Assembly (NCBI GenBank): GCA_031394735.1
Contig: JANMXI010000294.1
Coordinates: 1-64,000, forward strand
Length of the DNA: 64,000 nucleotides
From: TMP-86 sp031394735
GTDB taxonomy: Bacteria; Pseudomonadota; Gammaproteobacteria; Steroidobacterales; Steroidobacteraceae
Direction: 5' to 3'
Positions within the stretch are counted from its first letter, which is position 1; each line of letters begins with the position of its first letter. The notes under the pieces were generated by a model. It was not told the DNA's origin. It worked only from the letters and a program-made list of their open reading frames with translations, and did no database searches. Of this stretch, positions 43,775 through 51,676 are shown one piece after another. The position numbers and the translations under genes were made by a program.

Positions 43775-46336
43775 ATGAAAAGAATGCTCGTCAACGCAAC
43801 TCAAGAAGAAGAGTTGCGAGTCGCCTTGGTCGATGGTCAGAAGCTATACGACTTATCGATTGAGATATCCTCCCGGGAACAAAAAAAATCCAACGTCTAT
43901 AAAGGTCGCATAACGCGCGTCGAGCCCAGTCTCGAAGCGGCGTTCGTTGACTATGGCGCTCAGCGGCACGGCTTTTTGCCGCTGAAGGAAATCTCCAAGG
44001 AATACTTCCGTACCCAGCCCGCATCCGGCGGGCGGTTGAACATCAAAGAACTGCTGCAGGAAGGCCAGGAATTGGTCGTCCAGGTCGAGAAGGAAGAACG
44101 CGGCAACAAAGGTGCCGCGCTCACCACCTTCATCAGCCTGGCAGGACGGTTCCTCGTGCTCATGCCGAACAACCCCCGTGCCGGTGGCGTGTCGCGCCGC
44201 ATCGAGGGCGAAGAACGCGATCAGATGCGCGAAGCCATGAGTGAACTGCAGATTCCGGACGGCATGGGCGCCATCGTGCGCACCGCTGGTGTCGGACGCA
44301 CCGCCGAAGAACTGCAATGGGATTTCAACAATCTCAAGAGCGCCTGGGATGCCATCGTCCTGGCCAATGAAGGCCGGCCCGCGCCGTTTCTGATTTTTCA
44401 GGAAAGCGACGCCGTCACGCGGGGTTTGCGCGACTACTTTTCCGACGATGTGGGCGAGTGCCTGATCGACCAGCCTGAGGCCTTTCAAAAGGCGCAGGAA
44501 TACATGCAGCGCTTCATGCCGCCGGATGCGCAGCGCAAATTGAAGCTCTACCAGGATCCGGTGCCGTTGTTCACGCGCTACCAGATCGAGAGCCAGATCG
44601 AGTCGGCGTATTCGCACAAGGTCAACCTGCCGTCGGGTGGAAGCCTCGTGATCGATCACACCGAAGCACTGGTGTCCATCGACATCAACTCGGCACGCAG
44701 CACGCGCGGCGGCGACATCGAAGCCACCGCCACCAACACCAATCTGGAAGCGGCGGAAGAAGTTGCGCGCCAGCTGCGCTTGCGCGACATCGGCGGCCTC
44801 ATCGTCATCGATTTCATCGACATGGAAAACACGCGCAATCAGCGCGCCGTCGAAGACAAATTGCGCGACGCCGTTCGCATGGACCGGGCTCGCATCCAAT
44901 TGGGCCGGCTGTCGCGATTCGGCCTCATGGAATTGTCGCGCCAGCGACTGCGGCCTGCATTGAGCGAAACCACGCACATCAACTGTCCGCGTTGCAGCGG
45001 CATGGGGACCATTCGCAGCGTCGAGTCCATGGCCTTGGCATTGTTGCGATTGATCGGCGAGGAAGCGCGCAAGGAAAAGACCGGCCGGGTCATCGCGCAG
45101 CTGCCCATCGACGTGGCCACCTATCTCATGAACGAAAAGCGCGAGGCGCTCAAGCAGATCGAGGAACGCGATGTGGTGTCGCTGGTCATCGTTCCCAATC
45201 CGCATATGCAGACGCCGGCCTACACGCTGCGCCGCATCCGTGACGATGAAAAGGAATTGCTGGAGAATTCCACCGTCAGCTACCAGATTCCTGATACTCC
45301 GCTTATCGATGACAGCAACGTCGGCAATCGCGACAAGAAGCCTGAGGCAGAAGCGGCGCTCGTGCCAAGCATCATGCCGGCGGCGACGCCGATGCCCACA
45401 CCGGAGCCGGTGATCGCACCGCCCCCGGCACCGGTGGTGGTGGTCGCCGCCCCGACTGTCGGCATCTTCGTGAAGATATGGCGCTTCTTCTTCGGCACGG
45501 GAGCGCCGCCCGCGGTCGCTGCCAGCAGCGCCACTGCAGAAGTTCGGCGCGATCGCTCCGGTCCTCGTCCTGATGGCAGGCATGACCGGCATCGCAGCGG
45601 CGGCGCAGATCGCGACCGAGGTCGCGGCCGGGACCGCTTCCGTGATGGTCCGCGCGACTCGAATCGCGATTCCAATCGCGATGCCGCAGGCGCGGATCGC
45701 AATCGCGATGCGCCGCGCGAACCGCGCCGTGACGGGCCGCGAGACGCCTCACGCGATGCGCCGCGGGAAGGCTCCCGCGAACCACGACGCGATTCTTCGC
45801 GTGGCCGTCAAGAGGGTCGTCCGCCGGCACCGCCTGCCGACCGGACAGCAAGCCCCGCGCCGGCACCCCGAGTGGACAGCCCACCGCGCAGCGAACCGGT
45901 TGAGCGAAGCAGCGAAGCAGCACCTCGCCCTGCCGGCGAGGAACGTGGAGAACGCGAGCGTGGTGAGCGCGGCGGACGTGGCCGGCGGCGGCGCGGGCGC
46001 GGGCGTCGCGACGGCGCAGAGCCGGGCAATGGTTCTGCAAACGGTCCGGCTGGCAGTGGTGAAGCGGGCAACGCTGCGCCGCGCAGCGAACCGCAGAATG
46101 GCGAAATGCGCGAATCCAGTGGCGGGCCGGAATCCAGCGGTGGATTCAGCCCTGCTCCGAGTGCAGCGCCCGCGGTTTCGGCCCCGCAGCCCGAACGGTC
46201 AGCCGCCCCGTCAAGCAGTGTGCCGCCCAGCGGTTCGCCGCCCGGCGGATCGGCGGATTCATCGTCGCAAGGGAAATATGTGGTCTGGTCCTCCTCGCCG
46301 GAATCCGGCGCAGGCAGCGGTCCCGAGGATCGCTGA
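43775..46336 (+). CDS. rne: Ribonuclease E
   Basis: Endonuclease of mRNA decay and rRNA/tRNA processing; 853 residues. S1 domain (KKSNVYKGRITRVEPSLEAAFVDYGAQRHGFLPLKEIS), 5' sensor, DNase I-like core (VSIDINSARSTRGGDIEATATNTNLEAA, LIVIDFIDMENTRNQ) and the zinc link CPRCSGMG. The C-terminal half is a disordered scaffold: a Pro/Val stretch, then Arg/Asp-rich repeats (RDGPRDASRDAPREGSRE) that probably bind RNA. A Gly/Ser/Pro region follows, ending KYVVWSSSPES. ATG 43775 follows GGGG; a frame to 43709 lacks family similarity. Confidence 0.95.
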   Translation: MKRMLVNATQEEELRVALVDGQKLYDLSIEISSREQKKSNVYKGRITRVEPSLEAAFVDYGAQRHGFLPLKEISKEYFRTQPASGGRLNIKELLQEGQELVVQVEKEERGNKGAALTTFISLAGRFLVLMPNNPRAGGVSRRIEGEERDQMREAMSELQIPDGMGAIVRTAGVGRTAEELQWDFNNLKSAWDAIVLANEGRPAPFLIFQESDAVTRGLRDYFSDDVGECLIDQPEAFQKAQEYMQRFMPPDAQRKLKLYQDPVPLFTRYQIESQIESAYSHKVNLPSGGSLVIDHTEALVSIDINSARSTRGGDIEATATNTNLEAAEEVARQLRLRDIGGLIVIDFIDMENTRNQRAVEDKLRDAVRMDRARIQLGRLSRFGLMELSRQRLRPALSETTHINCPRCSGMGTIRSVESMALALLRLIGEEARKEKTGRVIAQLPIDVATYLMNEKREALKQIEERDVVSLVIVPNPHMQTPAYTLRRIRDDEKELLENSTVSYQIPDTPLIDDSNVGNRDKKPEAEAALVPSIMPAATPMPTPEPVIAPPPAPVVVVAAPTVGIFVKIWRFFFGTGAPPAVAASSATAEVRRDRSGPRPDGRHDRHRSGGADRDRGRGRDRFRDGPRDSNRDSNRDAAGADRNRDAPREPRRDGPRDASRDAPREGSREPRRDSSRGRQEGRPPAPPADRTASPAPAPRVDSPPRSEPVERSSEAAPRPAGEERGERERGERGGRGRRRRGRGRRDGAEPGNGSANGPAGSGEAGNAAPRSEPQNGEMRESSGGPESSGGFSPAPSAAPAVSAPQPERSAAPSSSVPPSGSPPGGSADSSSQGKYVVWSSSPESGAGSGPEDR

Positions 46337-46355
46337 GTCGAACTGAAGCGATTGT

Positions 46356-47159
46356 CTAAACCCGATTACGGGCCGCTGCGGCGGTCCGTAATCGGATCTT
46401 CAACAGTAGGCTCACGGCAAGCAACGAGAAGATGAGCCCTCGCAAACCGCCGATTGCAAGCGACTCAATGATCCACGACAGTGTTTTTGAAAACTGGTCA
46501 TGCCGTTCCGCCAGCACATAGGACATCGCACAAAATATCAGTGCAGTCCCCACATACGCGCCCATCCAAGCGCGTCGTGCAGCCCTGAGCAGCTCGCGCG
46601 CCGGTGCATCGATCGACTTCTCGCCGCTACTCAGCGCGGTCCACATGACATACAGGACCACCGCCAACCCTAGAATGGAGCTCGCATGTTGTGCGAGTTG
46701 GAAGGCCAGCAAGGGATGTCCGCCGATTTCCACCGGATCATACAGCATCGGAAACATGCGAACGCCGCGTGCCCCTTCATGGGTGAAGCCATCCCACGCC
46801 AGGTGCGTCACCGCACCGGCAAGGATGGCGACGGAGGCTTTGAGCCACTGCCGCACGCTGGCGATCGAATCGGCTTCCGCGAAGCCGGCAGAACGCAGAT
46901 AGGCCGTATCGGGCAGCACTTCGCGTGCGGTGGGTTTGACAATGAATTCAAACAGCCAGTAGGAGAGCAGCCCAACCGGCAGACAAAATGTCAGTAGCGA
47001 CAGCATGCTATGGGTTTGTAGCCTGGAGGCGCCCCAGGGCAACAGCAGACCAAAATCCGGCACCATGCTGCCGATGACCGCCGCCGACAGGACACGCCAG
47101 CGATTCAAATTTCGCGCGAACGGCAGGATCGCGGCGGCGTGGGAAATCGTGAATGGCAT
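46356..47159 (-). CDS. DUF4184 family membrane protein
   Basis: 267 residues, six to seven hydrophobic segments. The start MPFTISHAAAILPFAR and IGSMVPDFGLLLPWG and the middle AGAVTHLAWDGFTHEGARGV are the DUF4184 signature; histidines and aspartates (H7, D35, H-x3-WD) suggest a metal site like membrane-bound hydrolases of the YdjM type. Function unknown. Its last codons form one arm of the hairpin shared with rne. Upstream by 30 bp lies a phosphatase gene on the same strand. Confidence 0.8.
   Translation of the reverse strand: MPFTISHAAAILPFARNLNRWRVLSAAVIGSMVPDFGLLLPWGASRLQTHSMLSLLTFCLPVGLLSYWLFEFIVKPTAREVLPDTAYLRSAGFAEADSIASVRQWLKASVAILAGAVTHLAWDGFTHEGARGVRMFPMLYDPVEIGGHPLLAFQLAQHASSILGLAVVLYVMWTALSSGEKSIDAPARELLRAARRAWMGAYVGTALIFCAMSYVLAERHDQFSKTLSWIIESLAIGGLRGLIFSLLAVSLLLKIRLRTAAAARNRV
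46362..46395. terminator. Long hairpin after rne, within the DUF4184 3' end
   Basis: CCGATTACGG (46362-46371) pairs with CCGTAATCGG (46386-46395). A G-U pair and CCGC/GCGG extend it to about 15 bp around a TGCG loop. It starts 25 bases after the rne stop. No T-tract. On the other strand it is the end of a coding region. Confidence 0.55.
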
Positions 47160-47189
47160 TGAGTTCGCGCAGGCTCCGTTCGGTGCAGG

Positions 47190-47657
47190 TCAGGCGTTGA
47201 CTGCAGGGTCGAGGAGCAGGCCGCGCCCTGCCTCCCAACACAGATTCAATACGGTCTCGAAACCCTCTTCCCCACCGTAGTACGGATCCGGTACATCCTG
47301 ATATCCGCTGTCCGGCGCATAAGTCAGAAACAGCCGCGCGCGCGCCGTGGCGCCGGCTGGACGGATTTGCTCCAGATCCGCAAGATTGCCCTGATCCATC
47401 GCCAGAATCAGATCGAAGCGTTGAAAATCTTCCGCCACCACCTGACGAGCACGCAGCCCGCTCAAATTGATTCCGCGCTTGCGCGCGGCCCGCTGCGTGC
47501 GCTGATCAGGTGCTGTGCCGATGTGGTAGTCGGCGGTCCCCGCCGAATCCAACTGCCATGGACGCGCCGGCTGGGTCTGCGCCACCAGGTGCCGGACGAC
47601 ACCTTCCGCGGTGGGGCTGCGACAGATATTTCCAAGGCACACAAAAAGAATCCGCAT
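47190..47657 (-). CDS. Low-molecular-weight protein tyrosine phosphatase
   Basis: 155 residues. The P-loop VCLGNICRSPTAEG (C-x4-C-R-S) is at the N-terminus and the general-acid aspartate in DVPDPYYGGEEGFE near the C-terminus: complete active site. Substrates may be tyrosine kinases of polysaccharide export or phosphorylated proteins; none is nearby. Divergent from the outer-membrane protein gene at 47678 with a 20-bp gap. Confidence 0.92.
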   Translation of the reverse strand: MRILFVCLGNICRSPTAEGVVRHLVAQTQPARPWQLDSAGTADYHIGTAPDQRTQRAARKRGINLSGLRARQVVAEDFQRFDLILAMDQGNLADLEQIRPAGATARARLFLTYAPDSGYQDVPDPYYGGEEGFETVLNLCWEAGRGLLLDPAVNA

Positions 47658-47677
47658 CGCGATATCTTAGCAATGCA

Positions 47678-48547
47678 ATGATGAAATCTCTGCGATGTTT
47701 GGCGTGTTATCGCCGGCCGCTGGCTATGGCTGCCTGGATGACCTTGATTTCGTGCATCGTGCCGTGCAAGGCGCGAGCAGCCGCTTTGAGCCGCGCCGAA
47801 CAGACCATCGCCAATTTTTCCTTCGCCAGTCAGCTTGGCTCGGGCATCTATTCGATCAACGGCCGCACCGTGCAAATCTATCGCCTGCCGTTCAGTTGGG
47901 AATACAGCAAGGCCAGGGAGGATCAGACCGGTATCAGCCTGCTGATGCCGATCACGCTGGGTTTCTACGACTTTGATGTCGAGGATGTGTTGCACACGAA
48001 ACTGCCACGCAGTATCGACACCTTGAGCTTTGTCCCCGGCGTGCGCGTGTCACGCGTGTTTTTCAAGGACTGGCTGTTCAACGGGTTTGTCCAGGCGGGC
48101 GTCGGCAAGGAGCGCACCAGCACCGCCGATTCCATCATCTACGCCAGTGGAGTCGGCGCCGACCACGATTTCAATATCGGCTCCTTTCGCATCCATTTCG
48201 ATGCCCAGATGCTGTACGCCGCCGCCCTTTTCAAGGACCGCTCGAACGATGCCATGGTTCGCTTGAGCAACGGCATCGAGGCGCGCAAGGGCTTGCAAAT
48301 GAGCATCCGTGGCGTTGCGCTCGACTACGCCCCCTACGTGATGAACGAATGGTATTTGCGCCGGCCGGTGCCGCCACTGTCCTCGATCGGCGCGCCGATC
48401 ACACCGGTGCAATGGGAATTCGGCGTCACCATCGGCAGCGAGAAGACGGTGCATCTGTGGAAAATTCCGTTGCCGCGCATCGGCGTCGGTTACCGGTTCG
48501 GCGACAGTCTTTCTGTCTTCAGAATCGTCTTTGGCGCGCCGTTCTAA
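47678..48547 (+). CDS. Uncharacterised outer-membrane beta-barrel protein
   Basis: About 289 residues. N-terminal export signal (ACYRRPLAMAAWMTLISCIV). The mature part alternates polar and hydrophobic residues in many short strands (GISLLMPITLGFYDF, LFNGFVQAGVGKER, FRIHFDAQMLYAAALF, WEFGVTIGS) and ends SVFRIVFGAPF. The final phenylalanine is a BAM recognition feature. I do not recognise the family. A ligand or enzymatic role cannot be deduced. ATG 47678 or the adjacent ATG 47681 can start it. Confidence 0.65.
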   Translation: MMKSLRCLACYRRPLAMAAWMTLISCIVPCKARAAALSRAEQTIANFSFASQLGSGIYSINGRTVQIYRLPFSWEYSKAREDQTGISLLMPITLGFYDFDVEDVLHTKLPRSIDTLSFVPGVRVSRVFFKDWLFNGFVQAGVGKERTSTADSIIYASGVGADHDFNIGSFRIHFDAQMLYAAALFKDRSNDAMVRLSNGIEARKGLQMSIRGVALDYAPYVMNEWYLRRPVPPLSSIGAPITPVQWEFGVTIGSEKTVHLWKIPLPRIGVGYRFGDSLSVFRIVFGAPF

Positions 48548-48609
48548 CCGGCGTTTTGCCGCCGGTAATCGCAGGCGCGAAAGCCGGCGCCAACCATTAC
48601 AATGCGTGC

Positions 48610-49593
48610 ATGAAAATCATCGACGTGCCGGTTCCCGGCGGACCTGAAGCGCTGGTCATTGCGGAGCGCCCCGTTCCCATCCCGAGTGCGGACGAAGTAT
48701 TGATTCGGGTGTTTGCAGCCGGATTGAATCGCGCCGACATTCTGCAGCGTCGCGGCAACTACCCGCCTCCCGCCGGCGCACCGTCCTATCCCGGCCTCGA
48801 AGTCTCCGGCACCATCGAGTCGGTCGGCGACGGCGTAACAGAATTCAAGCGCGGCGATCGGGTCTGCGCGCTGCTGCAAGGCGGAGGCTATGCGCAATTT
48901 GCCGTGGCGCCCACAGGTCAGGTCCTGACATTGCCGGAGAACATCGATCTGCTGCAAGGTGCAGCGCTTGCCGAAACCTGCTTTACGGTGTGGAGCAACG
49001 TGTTCATGTTCGGTAGCCTGCGCCGCGGCGAAACATTCCTCGTGCACGGCGGCACCAGCGGCATCGGCGTCACCGCCATTCAATTGGCGAAGGCATCCGG
49101 GGCCACCGTCATCGCGACTGCGGGCTCCGCCGACAAATGCCGCTTTTGCGAAAGCATCGGCGCGATCCGCGCCATCAACTACCGCAGTGAAGACTTCGTC
49201 GCCGCAGCGCTGCAGGCAACGCAAGGGCGCGGCGCCGACCTAATCCTGGACATGGTCGCCGGGGACTACACGGCACGCAATATCGACGCGCTCGCAGCGG
49301 GCGGGCGGCTGGTCATCATCGCCACGCAGGCCGGTGCGACATCGACGATCAACATCTTGAAGATCATGCAAAAGCGCGCCGTGCTGACCGGTTCGACACT
49401 GCGTCCGCGACCCACCGCGTTCAAAGCCCAGGTCAAACAGCAGCTGCTGGAACATGTCTGGCCGCTGCTGCGCAGTGGTGAGATGCGCGTCATCATCGAC
49501 CGCACGTATCCGTTGCAGGATGCACCGCTTGCGCATCAGCGTATGGAAAGCAGCGAACACATCGGAAAAATTCTGCTGACGATGGACGGCTGA
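48610..49593 (+). CDS. NAD(P)H quinone oxidoreductase (PIG3/zinc-less MDR family)
   Basis: 327 residues. The medium-chain reductase fold without zinc ligands: NRADILQRRGNYPPPAGAPSYPGLEVSGTIESVG, GGGYAQFAVAP, an NADPH-binding FLVHGGTSGIGVTAIQLAKASGATVIATAGS and IGKILLTMDG end. It probably reduces quinones or enones in the cytoplasm. ATG 48610 matches the family start. Convergent with kdsB. Confidence 0.9.
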   Translation: MKIIDVPVPGGPEALVIAERPVPIPSADEVLIRVFAAGLNRADILQRRGNYPPPAGAPSYPGLEVSGTIESVGDGVTEFKRGDRVCALLQGGGYAQFAVAPTGQVLTLPENIDLLQGAALAETCFTVWSNVFMFGSLRRGETFLVHGGTSGIGVTAIQLAKASGATVIATAGSADKCRFCESIGAIRAINYRSEDFVAAALQATQGRGADLILDMVAGDYTARNIDALAAGGRLVIIATQAGATSTINILKIMQKRAVLTGSTLRPRPTAFKAQVKQQLLEHVWPLLRSGEMRVIIDRTYPLQDAPLAHQRMESSEHIGKILLTMDG

Positions 49594-49636
49594 AACTGCA
49601 GCAGGTTCATGCCGCAGTGTCGACCCTGCGCACCGA

Positions 49637-50401
49637 TCAACTTCGGGCAATCGTCGCGCGCAGCGCCGCCAAATCCTCCGCCGTGTCTACGCCGCCCGGC
49701 GGACTTTCCGACAGGGGCAGCAGATAGATCTTCATGCCGTGGTCGAGCGCACGAAGCTGTTCGAGCCTTTCGGTTTCTTCCAGCGCGCTGGGCGGCCAGG
49801 CGGCGAATTCGCGCAGACTCGTTGCGCGGTAGGCATACAACCCGATATGGCGCCACGCACGCTGAAAAGTGGTCGCGGCGCTCGTAGCGCCGGGCGGCGC
49901 AGGATCGCGCGGCCAGGGAATCGGCGCGCGACTGAAGTACATCGCCGTGCCGTCGAGCGCCCGCACAGCCTTCACGCAATTCGGGTCCCGCCATTGCGCC
50001 TCCGACACCACCGGAGTCACCGGTGTTGCGATTTGGCAGGCGGGATGATCGTGCAACGCCTGCGCCAGCGCGCGGATGCTCGGCGAAGGGATCATCGGTT
50101 CATCGCCTTGAACATTGACCAGGATGGCGGAGTCGGCTAAGTGACGCTTCTGCGCCACCTCCGCAATTCGATCCGTCCCCGACTGGTGCGCGGCCGATGT
50201 CATTTCCACATCGGCGCCGAAACCACGGCAGGCGGTGCGAATGCGTTCATCGTCCGTGGCGATGATCACGTCGGCTGCACCGCTGGCCTGTGCCCGCTCC
50301 CATACCCATTGAATCATCGGCCGGCCACCCAGATCGCAGAGCGGCTTGCCCGGCAATCGCGAGGAGTCGTAGCGCGCGGGAATCACGACGATGAACGACA
50401 A
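49637..50401 (-). CDS. kdsB: 3-deoxy-manno-octulosonate cytidylyltransferase
   Basis: Activates KDO to CMP-KDO for lipid A core assembly. 254 residues: FIVVIPARYDSSRLPGKPLCDLGGRPMIQWVWERA, VIIATDDERI, VNVQGDEPMI, SRAPIPWPRD, and HIGLYAYRATSLREFAAWPPSALEETERLEQLRAL. It starts at TTG 50401; the frame has no ATG alternative and MSFIVVIPARY fits E. coli KdsB exactly. Last gene of the envelope operon. Confidence 0.95.
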   Translation of the reverse strand: MSFIVVIPARYDSSRLPGKPLCDLGGRPMIQWVWERAQASGAADVIIATDDERIRTACRGFGADVEMTSAAHQSGTDRIAEVAQKRHLADSAILVNVQGDEPMIPSPSIRALAQALHDHPACQIATPVTPVVSEAQWRDPNCVKAVRALDGTAMYFSRAPIPWPRDPAPPGATSAATTFQRAWRHIGLYAYRATSLREFAAWPPSALEETERLEQLRALDHGMKIYLLPLSESPPGGVDTAEDLAALRATIARS

Positions 50402-50435
50402 GGGTTTGATTGAAATTCTCCGGTGCGCGAGCGAA

Positions 50436-50630
50436 CTAACGCTGTAAAGCCGGGTCGTCGGCGGTCAGAGTGCGCGCCTCGTCCGGCAGCATCACCGGGA
50501 TCGCGTCGCGCACCGGGTAGGCAAGGCGATCGGCACGGCAGATCAACTCCGTCAGCGTGCCTGACTGCGCCAGACGCAGCGGCCCCTTGCATACCGGGCA
50601 GACCAGCAAATCCAGCAGATGTTTATCCAA
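50436..50630 (-). CDS. ycaR: Trm112/YcaR-like small protein
   Basis: 64 residues: DKHLLDLLVCPVCKGPLRLA, then LICRADRLAYPVRDAIPVML. This is the Trm112p-like zinc-ribbon family, here with one CPVC pair and a third cysteine. E. coli ycaR occupies the same place between lpxK and kdsB. Precise role unknown. TTG 50630 is behind an excellent AAGGAGG. Confidence 0.88.
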   Translation of the reverse strand: MDKHLLDLLVCPVCKGPLRLAQSGTLTELICRADRLAYPVRDAIPVMLPDEARTLTADDPALQR

Positions 50631-50640
50631 GAATCCTCCT

Positions 50641-51654
50641 TCAAACCCTAGTCATGCGCTGCGCGGCGCCCTGCACAGCACGGTCGACGACGCCCATCAA
50701 TGCAGCGCCGTCCTGTAGTGAGAATTGCGCCGTAACCGGTACATACCAATGCCGCGCATCGGCCAGCTTCACGCATTTTACGGCATCCTTTTCGGTCATC
50801 AGCACCGGTTTTTCATCATCGAAACAAATCATTGGCTGCGATATCTGCACATGGTCGTCCAGCGCATGCCCACAGACCTGCACACCGTGCGCGCGCAACA
50901 TGTTGAAAAAACGTTCGGGATTGCCGATGCCGGCCACGGCATGCACGCTGGCGCCGACAAATTCCTGCAACGGACGGACCTGTTGGCCGACCACCGCGAC
51001 CGCTTCACTGCCATCCAGCTTCATCGCCAATGCATCGGGCAAGAGGCCATGACCGCCATTCACGACCACGGCGTTCGCCAATTTGAGGCGGGCAATGGGC
51101 TCGCGCAAGGGGCCGGCAGGCAACACCCAGCCATTGCCGAAGCGGCGATCGCCATCCACCACCACGATCTCGCAATCGCGTCCGAGTGCATAGTGCTGCA
51201 TACCGTCATCGCTCACGATCACATTGCAATCGGCGTCGACCAGCAGTTGCGCGGCGGCGGGACGGTCCCTGCCGACACCCACCGGCACGCCGCTCCGGCG
51301 CGCCATCATGACCGGCTCATCGCCGTGCGATGCCGGGTCGGCATCCGCGCCGATGAGCTGCGGCGCGCTTTCAGATCCGCCAAAACCGCGCGTCACGATT
51401 CCGGGTCGCAGTCCCTGCTCCAGCAATCGCTGCACGATCCAACAGACCAGAGGCGTCTTGCCGGTGCCACCGACGCTGAGGTTTCCCACCACGATCACGG
51501 CAACGGACAAGCGTGTGACCTTGAACAGACCACGACGATACAGGGCGCGCCGCGCGGCAACGATGCCCGCAAACAGAAATGCGGCCGGCAGGATCCACAA
51601 GGGCGGCGTGCGTCTGCCGTACCAGATCCGGTTCACCCACGACTGCGCGGACAC
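50641..51654 (-). CDS. lpxK: Tetraacyldisaccharide 4'-kinase
   Basis: Adds the 4' phosphate to the lipid A disaccharide at the inner membrane. About 337 residues: N-terminal helix (PPLWILPAAFLFAGIVAARRALY), P-loop VGNLSVGGTGKTPLVCW, then RGFGG, HGDEPVMMARR and IVSDDGMQHYALGRDCEIVVVDG. I chose GTG 51654 because GGAGG lies 10 bases upstream and it gives SAQSWVNRIWYGRR at the family start. It begins 22 bp after msbA. Confidence 0.93.
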   Translation of the reverse strand: MSAQSWVNRIWYGRRTPPLWILPAAFLFAGIVAARRALYRRGLFKVTRLSVAVIVVGNLSVGGTGKTPLVCWIVQRLLEQGLRPGIVTRGFGGSESAPQLIGADADPASHGDEPVMMARRSGVPVGVGRDRPAAAQLLVDADCNVIVSDDGMQHYALGRDCEIVVVDGDRRFGNGWVLPAGPLREPIARLKLANAVVVNGGHGLLPDALAMKLDGSEAVAVVGQQVRPLQEFVGASVHAVAGIGNPERFFNMLRAHGVQVCGHALDDHVQISQPMICFDDEKPVLMTEKDAVKCVKLADARHWYVPVTAQFSLQDGAALMGVVDRAVQGAAQRMTRV

Positions 51655-51676
51655 GCGTGCACTGCCTCCACGATTC

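Noticed and set aside
43636..43863. Possible 75-residue hydrophobic protein in the rne leader
   Set aside because: GTG start without a ribosome site, and its second half overlaps rne out of frame; more likely leader RNA.
43853..45592. A 579-codon open frame antisense to rne
   Set aside because: Composition is His/Arg/Asp-rich noise from the reverse of RNase E codons, without any family motif.
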